Shown here: piece by piece, positions 34,979 through 42,568 of the stretch
How positions within the stretch are numbered: the first letter of the stretch is position 1
Layout of the letters: every line of letters starts with the position of its first letter
Origin: Bacteroidales bacterium
GTDB lineage: Bacteria; Bacteroidota; Bacteroidia; Bacteroidales; UBA932
Reading direction: 5' to 3'
Assembly: GCA_017429205.1 (NCBI GenBank)
Contig: JAFRPH010000058.1
Location: 1-56,254 of the forward strand
DNA length: 56,254 nt
The notes under the pieces: generated by a model
The model's database searches: none
The model's input: the letters and a program-made list of their open reading frames with translations, nothing else
What the model was told of the DNA's origin: nothing
Translations under genes and position numbers: made by a program

Positions 34979-35452
34979 ATGAGTCAGATTACTGAAACGA
35001 AACAGAGGATCATCGATACGATCCAAAGGTTGGGACGTCCGGGGACGGACGAGGTCCTTGCTTACTTGAACAGTTCTTCCTATTTCAAGCGTGGGTGCTA
35101 TAGCCATCACAAGGAGAATGGCGGACTTGCGACACACTCGATCGAGGTGTACGACTATATGCTCGCCCATCAGGGTGGGTTCGATGCAGACAGCATTGCG
35201 GTCGTGGCACTCTTTCACGATCTTGGCAAGACCAGGAGGAGTGACGGACGTGGTCATGGTCGTCGTAGCGTCGACATTCTTACGGAACTTGGTTACCAAC
35301 TCTCGGCGGACGAGAAAACGGCCATCGGTCTTCATCATGACCGTTCTGTCGAGTCTTTGAGGTGCCCCCTTCGCCTTCTTCTTACGGCGGGGGACTGCCA
35401 TAGCACCGGTGCGTGGAAGCGTGCCCATCATCAGCATTGGTATAATAGATAA
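34979..35452 (+). CDS. HD-domain phosphohydrolase-like protein
   Basis: 157 aa. Metal-binding HD-domain motifs are seen: HHKENGGLATHSIEVYDYM near 43-60 and ALFHDLGKTRR near 77-87, then GLHHDRS near 117. The pattern resembles the HD domain of the exoribonuclease YhaM and related phosphodiesterases, although no nucleic-acid-binding OB domain is present. It may hydrolyse a phosphate or phosphodiester; the substrate is unknown. It is followed 11 nt later by the two-DTG aspartic protease gene. Confidence 0.8.
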   Translation: MSQITETKQRIIDTIQRLGRPGTDEVLAYLNSSSYFKRGCYSHHKENGGLATHSIEVYDYMLAHQGGFDADSIAVVALFHDLGKTRRSDGRGHGRRSVDILTELGYQLSADEKTAIGLHHDRSVESLRCPLRLLLTAGDCHSTGAWKRAHHQHWYNR

Positions 35453-35462
35453 CACATTGACT

Positions 35463-36128
35463 ATGACTGAATCCGATATCAAACTCACAAATGGCCACAT
35501 CCTCATTGAGGGTGGCAATGGCAGGTTGCTGGTGGACACGGGCAGCCCGCTCAGTTTTCATGAATCCGGTCGCCTGATCCTGGGCGGCCAGGAGTTCTCC
35601 GTCCCCACCTCGCTGATGGGCACGGATGCGGAATATGTGTCCGAACATGTCCACGACCGCGTCAGCGGACTGGTGGGGATGGACCTCATCGGCCGCCTCG
35701 GCGGCGTCCGAATCGACGTCCCTGCCGGGAAACTGACCTTCGGCTGCGGGACGGACGGAATGACGCGCGTCCCGTCTCACACGGGGCTGGGCTATGTGTT
35801 CATGGACCTGACCGTCAACGGTCGCGTGGCGCAGGTGATTCTGGACACGGGGGCGCCTGTCTCGTACGTTTCTCCCTCCCTCACGGAGGGGCTGACCCCG
35901 GTCGGCTCGACGACGGACTTCAATCCGATGGTGCCGGGAGGCACGTTCCAGACTCCCATTTTCGAGTTCCCCGCTTCCTTCGCGGGACGCGGTTTCTCGA
36001 TGAGGGCCGGCCATCTGCCCAAGCTGATGGGCGCGGCCGTCTCCCTGCTCGGGGTCAAGGGCGTCGTGGGGATGGAAATCCTCGGCCGATTCCCCGTCGC
36101 CATCGTCGATGGCAGTGTGTGGGTGTAA
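35463..36128 (+). CDS. Aspartic protease-like protein with two DTG motifs
   Basis: 221 aa. Two aspartic-protease active-site loops lie in one chain: LLVDTGSPLSF near 22-32 and VILDTGAPVSYV near 125-136. Each is followed by a closing motif VSGLVGMDLIGRL (near 78) or VKGVVGMEILGRF (near 195), matching the pepsin-type hxxDTG...hhGxxhL duplication. A retropepsin has one DTG per chain, so the two lobes fused here recall pepsin-like enzymes at a much smaller size. No signal peptide is present, so it would act in the cytoplasm. Possible substrates are neighbouring regulators; this is inference. Confidence 0.75.
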   Translation: MTESDIKLTNGHILIEGGNGRLLVDTGSPLSFHESGRLILGGQEFSVPTSLMGTDAEYVSEHVHDRVSGLVGMDLIGRLGGVRIDVPAGKLTFGCGTDGMTRVPSHTGLGYVFMDLTVNGRVAQVILDTGAPVSYVSPSLTEGLTPVGSTTDFNPMVPGGTFQTPIFEFPASFAGRGFSMRAGHLPKLMGAAVSLLGVKGVVGMEILGRFPVAIVDGSVWV

Positions 36129-36165
36129 ATGCGGACTTTATGCCGTTGTACGTGGTGCGGCGGGG

Positions 36166-36966
36166 CTAGTAGTCCGCGTTGAGGATCGTCGCTGGCTCGG
36201 CCTTGAGGGAGGCGAGGATCGATGCGGTGTCGCGGAGGCGCTCCGGGAGCTCTTCGAGCGGGATTTCCATCTGCCCGTTCTCCGTCCGGGTCATCGTCAC
36301 GGCCACCCGGTCGTCCTCCTTGAGCTGGAAAGAGACGGAGATGCCCAGCGGCAGCAGGAACTCTTCCGCCAGGGACCGGATGGTGGCCGTCTTGATTTTC
36401 CGTTCCATCTCCAGCTTCTTCTCCTCCAGTTCCCGCTCGTGGATGAGTTCGAGGATGGAGGGAACCGCCGCGTCGATCTCCGGGAGGTGGGCGTCGTAGA
36501 ACTGCAGGAAATCCGCGAAGCGTTCGCCGGTAAGGCGGACGGGCTGCCAGCTGTCCGCCGGCCAGGGGCAGGCGACGATCTCGGTTGCGCCCCGTTTGTA
36601 GATCCGGTACTCCCCGTTCTCCAGGCGGAGCCGGAAGGAGTTGGACCGGAACTGGATATGGTCGCGGGGAACGCCGCGCCGCTGGAGTTCCGCCAGCGCC
36701 TTTTCGGCGGCGAGCATTTCGGTCTGTACTTGCTCCAGGACTGACAGGAATTTCGTCCAGACCGCGTACCGGAGTTCCTGCCGGGCCATCGCGGGCGTGA
36801 CCTCGATCCGGGTGTAGGTCGGCCGGAACCAGCTTCCCGCCCGGCGCGTGAAGTCTTTATGGCCGATGCGGTCGATTTCCGTGTCGAGGATACTCTGGAA
36901 AACCAGTTCTTGTGAGATTGTCTGTGTCATATCCATATATACTTGAAATATGTTTTGCTCTTTCAT
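36166..36966 (-). CDS. Hypothetical protein with long helical segments
   Basis: 266 aa. Residues about 60-110 and 175-215 are Glu/Arg-rich helices, and the C-terminus is acidic and beta-like (ISVSFQLKEDDRVAVTM). No signal peptide or known motif is recognised. It is a single gene between convergent and divergent neighbours. ATG codons at 36966, 36936 and 36930 are possible; a TTG at 36990 is less likely. Confidence 0.68.
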   Translation of the reverse strand: MKEQNIFQVYMDMTQTISQELVFQSILDTEIDRIGHKDFTRRAGSWFRPTYTRIEVTPAMARQELRYAVWTKFLSVLEQVQTEMLAAEKALAELQRRGVPRDHIQFRSNSFRLRLENGEYRIYKRGATEIVACPWPADSWQPVRLTGERFADFLQFYDAHLPEIDAAVPSILELIHERELEEKKLEMERKIKTATIRSLAEEFLLPLGISVSFQLKEDDRVAVTMTRTENGQMEIPLEELPERLRDTASILASLKAEPATILNADY

Positions 36967-37083
36967 TCGCGGCCGTTCGGAGCGGTCCAAATCAGGAAAA
37001 GTGAAAAATAGTGCCGATTCTTTGAAATAGTTATGTCACGAAAACGTACAATAGAGTGTTGAGACACTGAAACGAAAGAACGA

Positions 37084-37656
37084 ATGATTGTAGTACACCC
37101 TTACGACCCGAGCACGGTGATGCTGGGAAAAGTTTACGAAGGCCTGGACAATGTGACGCTGTTTGACAGTTGGAAGCAGCGTAAGCAGATACTGGAGGCC
37201 ATTGCGGCAGCTCCGCTGGAGGAGCCCATACTGCTGCTGGGGCACGGCTGCCCTAACGGCCTGTACGATTTGCGTTACGGCCTGGTGCTGAACGACAACG
37301 ATGCGGAACTGCTGAAAAACCGCCCCAACTTGGTGGGGATTTGGTGCTATGCGTCCTCCTACGCGGAGGCGCATGGACTGAAGGGTTTTTACAGCGGAAT
37401 GTTTATCTCCGAAGGGAGAGAAGCAAACTACGTGGGCGTGAATGCGACGGAGGAAGAGGCCAATACCCATGCGTGGGACTTTGCCCAGAGGCTGGGCGAC
37501 TTGCTGAGGGCGGGAAAGCCCATGGAGGAAGTGGCGAAGGAGCTGATGGACCCTAAGTACATTACGAGCGAGTTGACCCATTACAACTACACGCGTTTGA
37601 CGTGGAGACCGACGGGTAACGAGCCCTTGCCTGAGGAGACGCCTTGGGAACACTGA
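37084..37656 (+). CDS. Unknown protein with Cys-His motifs (possibly caspase/CHAT-like)
   Basis: 190 aa, AT-richer than its neighbours. ILLLGHGCPNGL puts a His-Gly at 54-55, and NLVGIWCYASSYAEAHGLKG puts a Cys at 88 in an IWCYAS context. A His after a hydrophobic strand and a Cys after a second strand recall the catalytic pair of caspase/CHAT-type (clan CD) peptidases. I do not recognise the family and the spacing is only suggestive. It has no signal peptide and stands alone, ending at a strong bidirectional terminator. Confidence 0.6.
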   Translation: MIVVHPYDPSTVMLGKVYEGLDNVTLFDSWKQRKQILEAIAAAPLEEPILLLGHGCPNGLYDLRYGLVLNDNDAELLKNRPNLVGIWCYASSYAEAHGLKGFYSGMFISEGREANYVGVNATEEEANTHAWDFAQRLGDLLRAGKPMEEVAKELMDPKYITSELTHYNYTRLTWRPTGNEPLPEETPWEH

Positions 37657-37676
37657 TTTTTAATGCTTTATGCGAA

Positions 37677-37704
37677 AATCCCTGGTGAGCAATCACCAGG
37701 GATT
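37677..37704. terminator. Bidirectional terminator hairpin
   Basis: AATCCCTGGTGA (37677-37688) is perfectly complementary to TCACCAGGGATT (37693-37704). It lies between the ends of the unknown Cys-His gene (37656) and the convergent AAA+ gene (37729). Confidence 0.75.
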
Positions 37705-37728
37705 ATTGTGTTGTCCAGCCTGTGTCAT

Positions 37729-39426
37729 CTAGACCTGGAACCCGATCCGGCGGGCGGTCTTGTGCGAGGAGAGGGTCTCTTCGTCGCAGTAGGTGACGAG
37801 CTCGCCGAGGCCGGCCTTGTGGCCGGAGAGGACGTAGCCGACGGCGGCCTTGCGGGCGATGTTCTCGATGTTGCCGCCGCTGAAGTCGTAGCGGGTGGCG
37901 AGGGTGAGGGCGTCCGCGTCGGAGAGGTCGTCCAGCATCGACTTCCAGATTTTCGCGCGGGTCTCGGGCGCCGGCTTCTCGAACTCCACCTTGAAGATGA
38001 AGCGGCGGGCGAAGGCGTCGTCGCAGAAGTTCGTTGCGAGGTTCGTCGTCGCGATGAGGATGCCGTCCAGGTTCTCCAGCTCCTGGAGGATGATGTTCTG
38101 GATGGAGTTCATCATCTGGTCCACGCTCCCTTCCGGGTCCTGCAGGCGCTTGGAAAAGATGGCGTCGGCCTCGTTGAAGAGGAGGATGGGCGCCAGCTCG
38201 TGCGTGCGGCACATCTCGCGGTAGGTCGTGAAGACGCCCTTGACGATTTTCTCGGAATCGCCCACCCACTTGCTCTTGAGCTCGGACATGTCCACGGCGA
38301 AGACGGCGCGGCCGGTCCGGCGGGCGAGCTCGTAGGCGCCGGCGGTCTTGCCGCAGCCGGCGCCGCCGGTGAACAGGACCGCGAAGCCCTTTCGCATCCC
38401 CATCTCTTCCAGCCGCTGCTGGACGCCGGTGAAGTTGGCGGGCTCCAGCAGGGAGGCCAGCCGCTCCATCTGCTCGGCGACCTTGCCGTCGTAGAAGAGC
38501 TCCCGGACCTTGATGTCCGCGGCCGGGACGAGATCCCGGTGCCGGGTGGCCTGGGGCTTGGCGAGGGTGACCTCCGTGAAGAAGGTCTTCTTGACGCCGT
38601 CGGTGAGGGCCAGCTTCTCGGTGTTCTGGAAGGCGTCGTCACCGCCGAAGGCGACGAGGCCGGCCTTCTGGATGTTCGTCCGCTCGTTGGCGATGGCGCG
38701 CTTCAGGCGCTGCTCGTCCTCCATAAAGTCGGTCAGGGCCAGCAGTTTGTCGATGGGGAAGTCCTGTTCGCCGAAGGAGACGAACTGGTAGCAGAGCGCA
38801 TAGAAGATGCGGCGCTCGGTGTCCGTGAACCGCTCGTCGTCCAGGGCGGCCTTCGCCTTGCGGCAGTACTCCAGCTGCTGGTTCTCGTCCACCAGCTGGT
38901 CGAGGTCCTCGAGCAGGCGCTCCGCGTCGATGTTGTCCCGGAGATACTCCGTGAACACGAGGCGGATGCGGGAGAAGAGCTCCTCGGCGATGAGGCCGGA
39001 GCGCTTCAGGGGTTGGAATTCCGTGTCCTTCTCGATGGACCGGACCGCTTCGCGGCACATCACGTAGCGGTTGCCGCGGTTGCTGCGATGGATGACGATG
39101 CCCAGGTCCTCCAGCTGCCTGAGCGGTTCGCGGAAGCCCAGGAACTCGATGTTCGAGCACCCGATGTAGGTGGACAGGTCGTCGTCGTCGCAGCCGTTGC
39201 GCGGGTTGTTCTCCAGGATGGCGGCCAGCAGCACGGCGGCGCGATCCCCGATGGCGAAGCGCTCGCGCACGCGCCGGATGTCCTCCTCCAGCTCGCTGGC
39301 ATTGTCTTCGGCGAAGCCTTCGGCGTTCACCTTCTTGTAGATGCGGTCCAGACTGGCGGCCACCCTCGGGATCGTGAGGGCCCCGGGGCACCAGTTCTTG
39401 TCGTTGGCAGGTTCTTTTCTTCTCAT
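37729..39426 (-). CDS. AAA+ ATPase with large N-terminal domain
   Basis: 565 aa. The N-terminal 330 residues have no known family and include winged-helix-like segments (about 80-125). The AAA core follows: Walker A GGAGCGKTAGAYELA near 350, pore-loop region SKWVGDSEKIVKGVF, Walker B ILLFNEADAIFSKR with Asn in place of the first acidic residue, sensor IATTN and arginine finger FARRFIF. It resembles the FtsH/Cdc48-type unfoldases but lacks a protease or membrane segment. It lies 15 nt downstream of sigma copy 3, so it is expressed with it. Confidence 0.85.
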   Translation of the reverse strand: MRRKEPANDKNWCPGALTIPRVAASLDRIYKKVNAEGFAEDNASELEEDIRRVRERFAIGDRAAVLLAAILENNPRNGCDDDDLSTYIGCSNIEFLGFREPLRQLEDLGIVIHRSNRGNRYVMCREAVRSIEKDTEFQPLKRSGLIAEELFSRIRLVFTEYLRDNIDAERLLEDLDQLVDENQQLEYCRKAKAALDDERFTDTERRIFYALCYQFVSFGEQDFPIDKLLALTDFMEDEQRLKRAIANERTNIQKAGLVAFGGDDAFQNTEKLALTDGVKKTFFTEVTLAKPQATRHRDLVPAADIKVRELFYDGKVAEQMERLASLLEPANFTGVQQRLEEMGMRKGFAVLFTGGAGCGKTAGAYELARRTGRAVFAVDMSELKSKWVGDSEKIVKGVFTTYREMCRTHELAPILLFNEADAIFSKRLQDPEGSVDQMMNSIQNIILQELENLDGILIATTNLATNFCDDAFARRFIFKVEFEKPAPETRAKIWKSMLDDLSDADALTLATRYDFSGGNIENIARKAAVGYVLSGHKAGLGELVTYCDEETLSSHKTARRIGFQV

Positions 39427-39441
39427 CCTGTGTCGTTTTTG

Positions 39442-39954
39442 TTAGGCGGCGTGGTTGCCGAGTCTCTGTCTCACGTGGAAAACGGCCATGTAGGCGGCCT
39501 GCTTGGTGAGGCCTTCGCGATCGGCGATCTCCTCGTAGTCGAGGTCCTGCGCCAAGTAAAGGAGAATTCTCTTGTCACGCTCCTGACGGAGGCGATCGTG
39601 GAGCTCGTCCACGAACTCGTCCCTCAGCAGTTCGCTGTCCGCACTGTCGTCGCCGAACATTCTTTTCGCCTGCTCGTCGGCGTCGTCGTCCCAGCAGCCG
39701 CCGATATTCTCTCTCTTGCGCTTGTCGGTCGCCGCGTCGTTCACCGCGTTCTTGGCGATGGTCCAAATCCACGTGAACTCCTCGCCCTTGGTCGGGTCGT
39801 AGGACTCCTGCGCACGCCACATTCTCGTGACAACGTCTGCCACGATGTCTTGCTTGTCAGCCTCGGTGAAGAAGCCGGCGAACTTCTTGCTGACATAGCC
39901 CATGACAGCCTTGGTGGCTGTCGTCCAATAGTCTTTCGGGTCAATCGCTAACAT
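39442..39954 (-). CDS. ECF-like sigma factor, copy 3
   Basis: 170 aa. It resembles sigma copy 1 throughout: DIVADVVTRMWRAQESYDPT then FTWIWTIAKNAVNDAATDKR (region 2, about 35-80), an acidic linker (GGCWDDDADEQAK), then RILLYLAQDLDYEEIADREG and QAAYMAVFHVRQRLGN (region 4, about 125-165). The start at 39954 (MLAIDPKDYW) is chosen by alignment with copy 1 (MLNIQPKDYW) rather than an upstream codon at 40011. It is followed by the AAA+ gene after 15 nt, with no anti-sigma gene nearby. Confidence 0.86.
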   Translation of the reverse strand: MLAIDPKDYWTTATKAVMGYVSKKFAGFFTEADKQDIVADVVTRMWRAQESYDPTKGEEFTWIWTIAKNAVNDAATDKRKRENIGGCWDDDADEQAKRMFGDDSADSELLRDEFVDELHDRLRQERDKRILLYLAQDLDYEEIADREGLTKQAAYMAVFHVRQRLGNHAA

Positions 39955-40110
39955 GCTGGTTTGTAAATGGTTACTAAGTTGAGTGTGTGAGTGGTTCCGC
40001 AAAGATACCAAGGCGAGGGTGCGAAGCAGACTCGCCGGGCAATGCCCGGTAAGAGATCATAGAAGCCTATGAGGGGGAGGTTATCTGACAGTTGACATGT
40101 CCCTGTCATT
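39955..40110 (-). promoter_or_regulatory. Promoter and homologous upstream region of sigma copy 3
   Basis: On the minus strand CTGTCAGATAACC starts about 130 nt before the ATG, a CCGGGC/GCCCGG hairpin lies at 40035-40049, TATCTTTG (exact TAnnTTTG) at 40000-40007, and AACTTAGTAAC about 20 nt before the ATG. The whole stretch aligns with the upstream region of sigma copy 1, except that the -7 box there is changed. Confidence 0.6.
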
Positions 40111-40401
40111 GTAACAAGAACTGTGCCACTGCGTGAAATCTACACGCAAAACTGCGTAATTTTTACATACATCGTCCATAATGTCGAAAACGACGCGAAG
40201 GTAGGGCTTGATTGTGCCAAAGTGCTGCGCAATCTTACCTTTTTTCCAAATATTCGCGATGCTTTCTGTCATGGCGTAGAGGCTTGCATTATATTATACG
40301 GAAAGTCCCTTTCCATCTTTCCGCCCTCTTTGCAAAAAATGCAAAAAAATAATCCCCCCGGAAAACCGGAGGGATTCGAAGGGGGGATAGAAGCTCTTTT
40401 C
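40111..40401. other. Gap between sigma copy 3 and the dipeptidase
   Basis: The rest of the 447-nt gene-free interval 39955-40401. AT-rich with no coding frame supported; it contains the terminator of the C69 peptidase at its right end and nothing else recognised. Confidence 0.5.
40336..40376 (-). terminator. Intrinsic terminator of the C69 dipeptidase gene
   Basis: AATCCCCCCGG (40351-40361) pairs with CCGGAGGGATT (40366-40376), with one mismatch and an AAAA loop. On the minus strand it is followed by a T-rich run (40336-40350). It lies 26 nt after the stop at 40402. Confidence 0.7.
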
Positions 40402-41940
40402 TCAGAAGCCCGACCCGAACTGCACCCAGTACTTGTCCTCCAGCGCTTTCCAGCTGCGGACGCTTTCCTGGTAGATGTATTCGGTGTAGGCGTTCAGGGC
40501 GGCAGGGGAGACGGGACCGGTGGGGGCGCCGTCCAGGGCCAGGTTTTCGAGCCGGAGGATTTCCTCGTTGAAGCCGGTCTTGGTGCTCTGCCACGAGAGG
40601 GTGGCGAGCTTGTTGGCCCGGCGGAACTGCCAGAGGGCGCAATCCTCGACATACTGCCTCTGTCCGCAGGTCTCATAGGCCTTCGGGAGGGTGGTGGTGC
40701 CGCAGAAGACGGGAATCCGGGGGCTCTGGCCGGGGTTGTCCAGTGACAGCCAGCACACGCCGCCCACCTCGTCGGGAAGCCACGCGCGGAGCTGGGTCAC
40801 GTGCGAGTAGGCGCACCAGGCCACCGCCACGGTCCGCCGGAATTCGACGGTTCCGGGGGCGATGGTGTTCAGGGTGTTCCGCATCGTGGTCGTCAGCCAC
40901 GGGTTCGCGACGGGGCTTACGACCGTGTCGGCCGGATGCTGCTTGTTGGCGGCCCGGGCGATCTTGACGTCCTTGGTCATGTCGAAGTCCGTCCCCTCGT
41001 AGGTCTCCCGGTAGAGGGCCATCACTTCGCGGATGTCGACGGGCTTCTCGGGCTTGACGGAGAAGGGGAGCTCGTCCATGTCGTAGGTGAGCCCGAGCGA
41101 GGGCGCGAAGTGGTTCAGGATGAAGTACTCGCGGTCGTTGAAGTTCTTGCCCTTGGCGTAGTCGGTGTTGAAATACTTCCAGAAGATGAATTCGCCCTTG
41201 CCGTCCCAGAGGCCGTTGTCGATGGCGACCTTCTCCACATTGGCGGAAGCCATCATATCCGGGCTCTTCCGGTCGATCTTGCCGATCCGGGGGATGTTGG
41301 CGGAGACGGCGACGTGGTCGTCGGGCACCCGCTTCGCCACCCAGGCGGCGCCGATCCGGTCCTTGCCGACGCCGACGATCTCGAACTGCCAGACCTCGTT
41401 CTTATCGGCGACCGTGAGGCATTCGCCGCTGTCGCCGTAGCCGTATTGCTCGGCCAGGGCACCCATCAGGCGGATGGCGTCCCGGGCGTTGTCGCAGCGC
41501 TGCAGGGCGACCCGCTCAAGCTCCTCGATCCGGAACCAGCCGGCAGCGTTCACGAGGGTGTCCGGCCCGCCGAAGGTGGTTTCGCCGATGGCCAACTGCT
41601 TCTCGTTGAGGCAGGGGTAGGCCGTGTTGAGGTAGGCGTAGGTATGGGCCGCCTCCGGGATTTCACCCATGAGTCTGACGCCCGTGGTGTCCCCGCGGAA
41701 GCTCGTATGCATGGTGCCCCGGAGGACCGGATGCATGGTGCCGGGCGCGTGGTCGGCGGCGGGCTCCATCTGAGCCCATGTCCGGTATCGGCCGTCACAG
41801 GTATGGGAAGTCATCACGGAACCGTCGGTGGAGGCCTTCCGGCCCACCATGATGGACGTGCAGCTCTGGCCGTCGTATTCCTGGGCGGCGAGCAGGCTGC
41901 CGATGGCCAGCGCGGCCAGCAGGGAGAAGAATCGTTTCAT
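40402..41940 (-). CDS. Secreted C69-family dipeptidase
   Basis: 512 aa with a signal peptide (MKRFFSLLAALAIGSLLAAQ). The C69 (PepD-type) peptidase opens with its nucleophile Cys27 in QSCTSIMVGRKAST, and later GGPDTLVNAAGWFRIEELER and DKNEVWQFEIVG fit the family. These N-terminal-nucleophile enzymes cleave dipeptides in the periplasm. The start at 41940 is preferred to a TTG at 41946. It has a promoter with an exact -7 box, an inverted repeat in the leader and its own terminator, so it is a single-gene unit. Confidence 0.88.
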   Translation of the reverse strand: MKRFFSLLAALAIGSLLAAQEYDGQSCTSIMVGRKASTDGSVMTSHTCDGRYRTWAQMEPAADHAPGTMHPVLRGTMHTSFRGDTTGVRLMGEIPEAAHTYAYLNTAYPCLNEKQLAIGETTFGGPDTLVNAAGWFRIEELERVALQRCDNARDAIRLMGALAEQYGYGDSGECLTVADKNEVWQFEIVGVGKDRIGAAWVAKRVPDDHVAVSANIPRIGKIDRKSPDMMASANVEKVAIDNGLWDGKGEFIFWKYFNTDYAKGKNFNDREYFILNHFAPSLGLTYDMDELPFSVKPEKPVDIREVMALYRETYEGTDFDMTKDVKIARAANKQHPADTVVSPVANPWLTTTMRNTLNTIAPGTVEFRRTVAVAWCAYSHVTQLRAWLPDEVGGVCWLSLDNPGQSPRIPVFCGTTTLPKAYETCGQRQYVEDCALWQFRRANKLATLSWQSTKTGFNEEILRLENLALDGAPTGPVSPAALNAYTEYIYQESVRSWKALEDKYWVQFGSGF

Positions 41941-41957
41941 GGACAAATCGTTTGTCC
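41941..41957. repeat. Inverted repeat at the dipeptidase start
   Basis: GGACAAATCGTTTGTCC is a perfect 7-bp palindrome with a TCG centre between the -7 box and the ATG. It could be an operator or an mRNA hairpin hiding the start. Confidence 0.5.
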
Positions 41958-41964
41958 AAAGTTA
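41957..41964 (-). promoter_or_regulatory. -7 box of the C69 dipeptidase gene
   Basis: On the minus strand TAACTTTG, an exact TAnnTTTG match, 16 nt before the ATG at 41940. Confidence 0.6.
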
Positions 41965-42211
41965 CGGAAAATCCCGGATAAAAAACCGTTTTACGCTTCT
42001 CGGCGGAAATCACCCCCTGGCGGCCCTGGGAGGGCCCTTTTCACGCAAAAAACCGGAAATTTTGCGTGAAATGCCCCTTGGGGCGGTTCCTCCGGCCTCC
42101 CAAAATCGGCCTTCCAGCCCCCTGGAACCCCCTTTTGGAACTTAAACGTTTAAAATTTTTAGGAAACGGCTCTTTTTCCGATGTTTGCCCCGAACCGTAA
42201 GATTTGTGCGT

Positions 42212-42565
42212 ATGAAGAAAATTCTTGAAGTTCTCCGGTATGGAGAGAATGACATCCGGTTCCACACGGACATCGATCCGCTGAAGGATCCGGACACCAT
42301 CCATCAGACGGTCACCGAGCTGGCGATGGCGATGATGACCACCCTGTGGGGCGGGAATGAGCAGGCCGTCCTGGCGATGATCCGGGCCCTCGCCATCGCG
42401 GACCTCGGCGTCAGCGTGAACCGCCGCCAGATGGTCGGCTTCCTCGACGATGCCTCCGGCATGCTGGAAGCCTCCATTCGCGACGCCCGCAAAGCCTTCG
42501 AGCAGTCCGGCGGCAAAGTGATGGTCTTCGGCCCCGGCGTCGCCCCGCCCAAGTCGCGGAGCTAG
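42212..42565 (+). CDS. Hypothetical protein of the Bacteroidota
   Basis: 117 aa, helical, with the centre IHQTVTELAMAMMTTLWGGN and a final GGKVMVFGPGVAPPKSRS. No family is recognised. The start at 42212 is preferred; just before it lies the near-match TAAGATTTG. It ends 3 nt from the stop of the convergent GH31 gene. Probably a small cytosolic regulator or binding protein. Confidence 0.7.
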   Translation: MKKILEVLRYGENDIRFHTDIDPLKDPDTIHQTVTELAMAMMTTLWGGNEQAVLAMIRALAIADLGVSVNRRQMVGFLDDASGMLEASIRDARKAFEQSGGKVMVFGPGVAPPKSRS

Positions 42566-42568
42566 GCG

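Noticed and set aside
37663..39951. A 762-codon open frame on the plus strand opposite the AAA+ ATPase
   Set aside because: It mirrors the GC-rich AAA+ and sigma genes on the minus strand, whose motifs are real, and its composition (Val/Gly/Ala/Leu runs) has no protein-like features.
40123..40746. A plus-strand frame before the dipeptidase gene
   Set aside because: Overlaps the dipeptidase end and its terminator; no promoter or recognisable protein.
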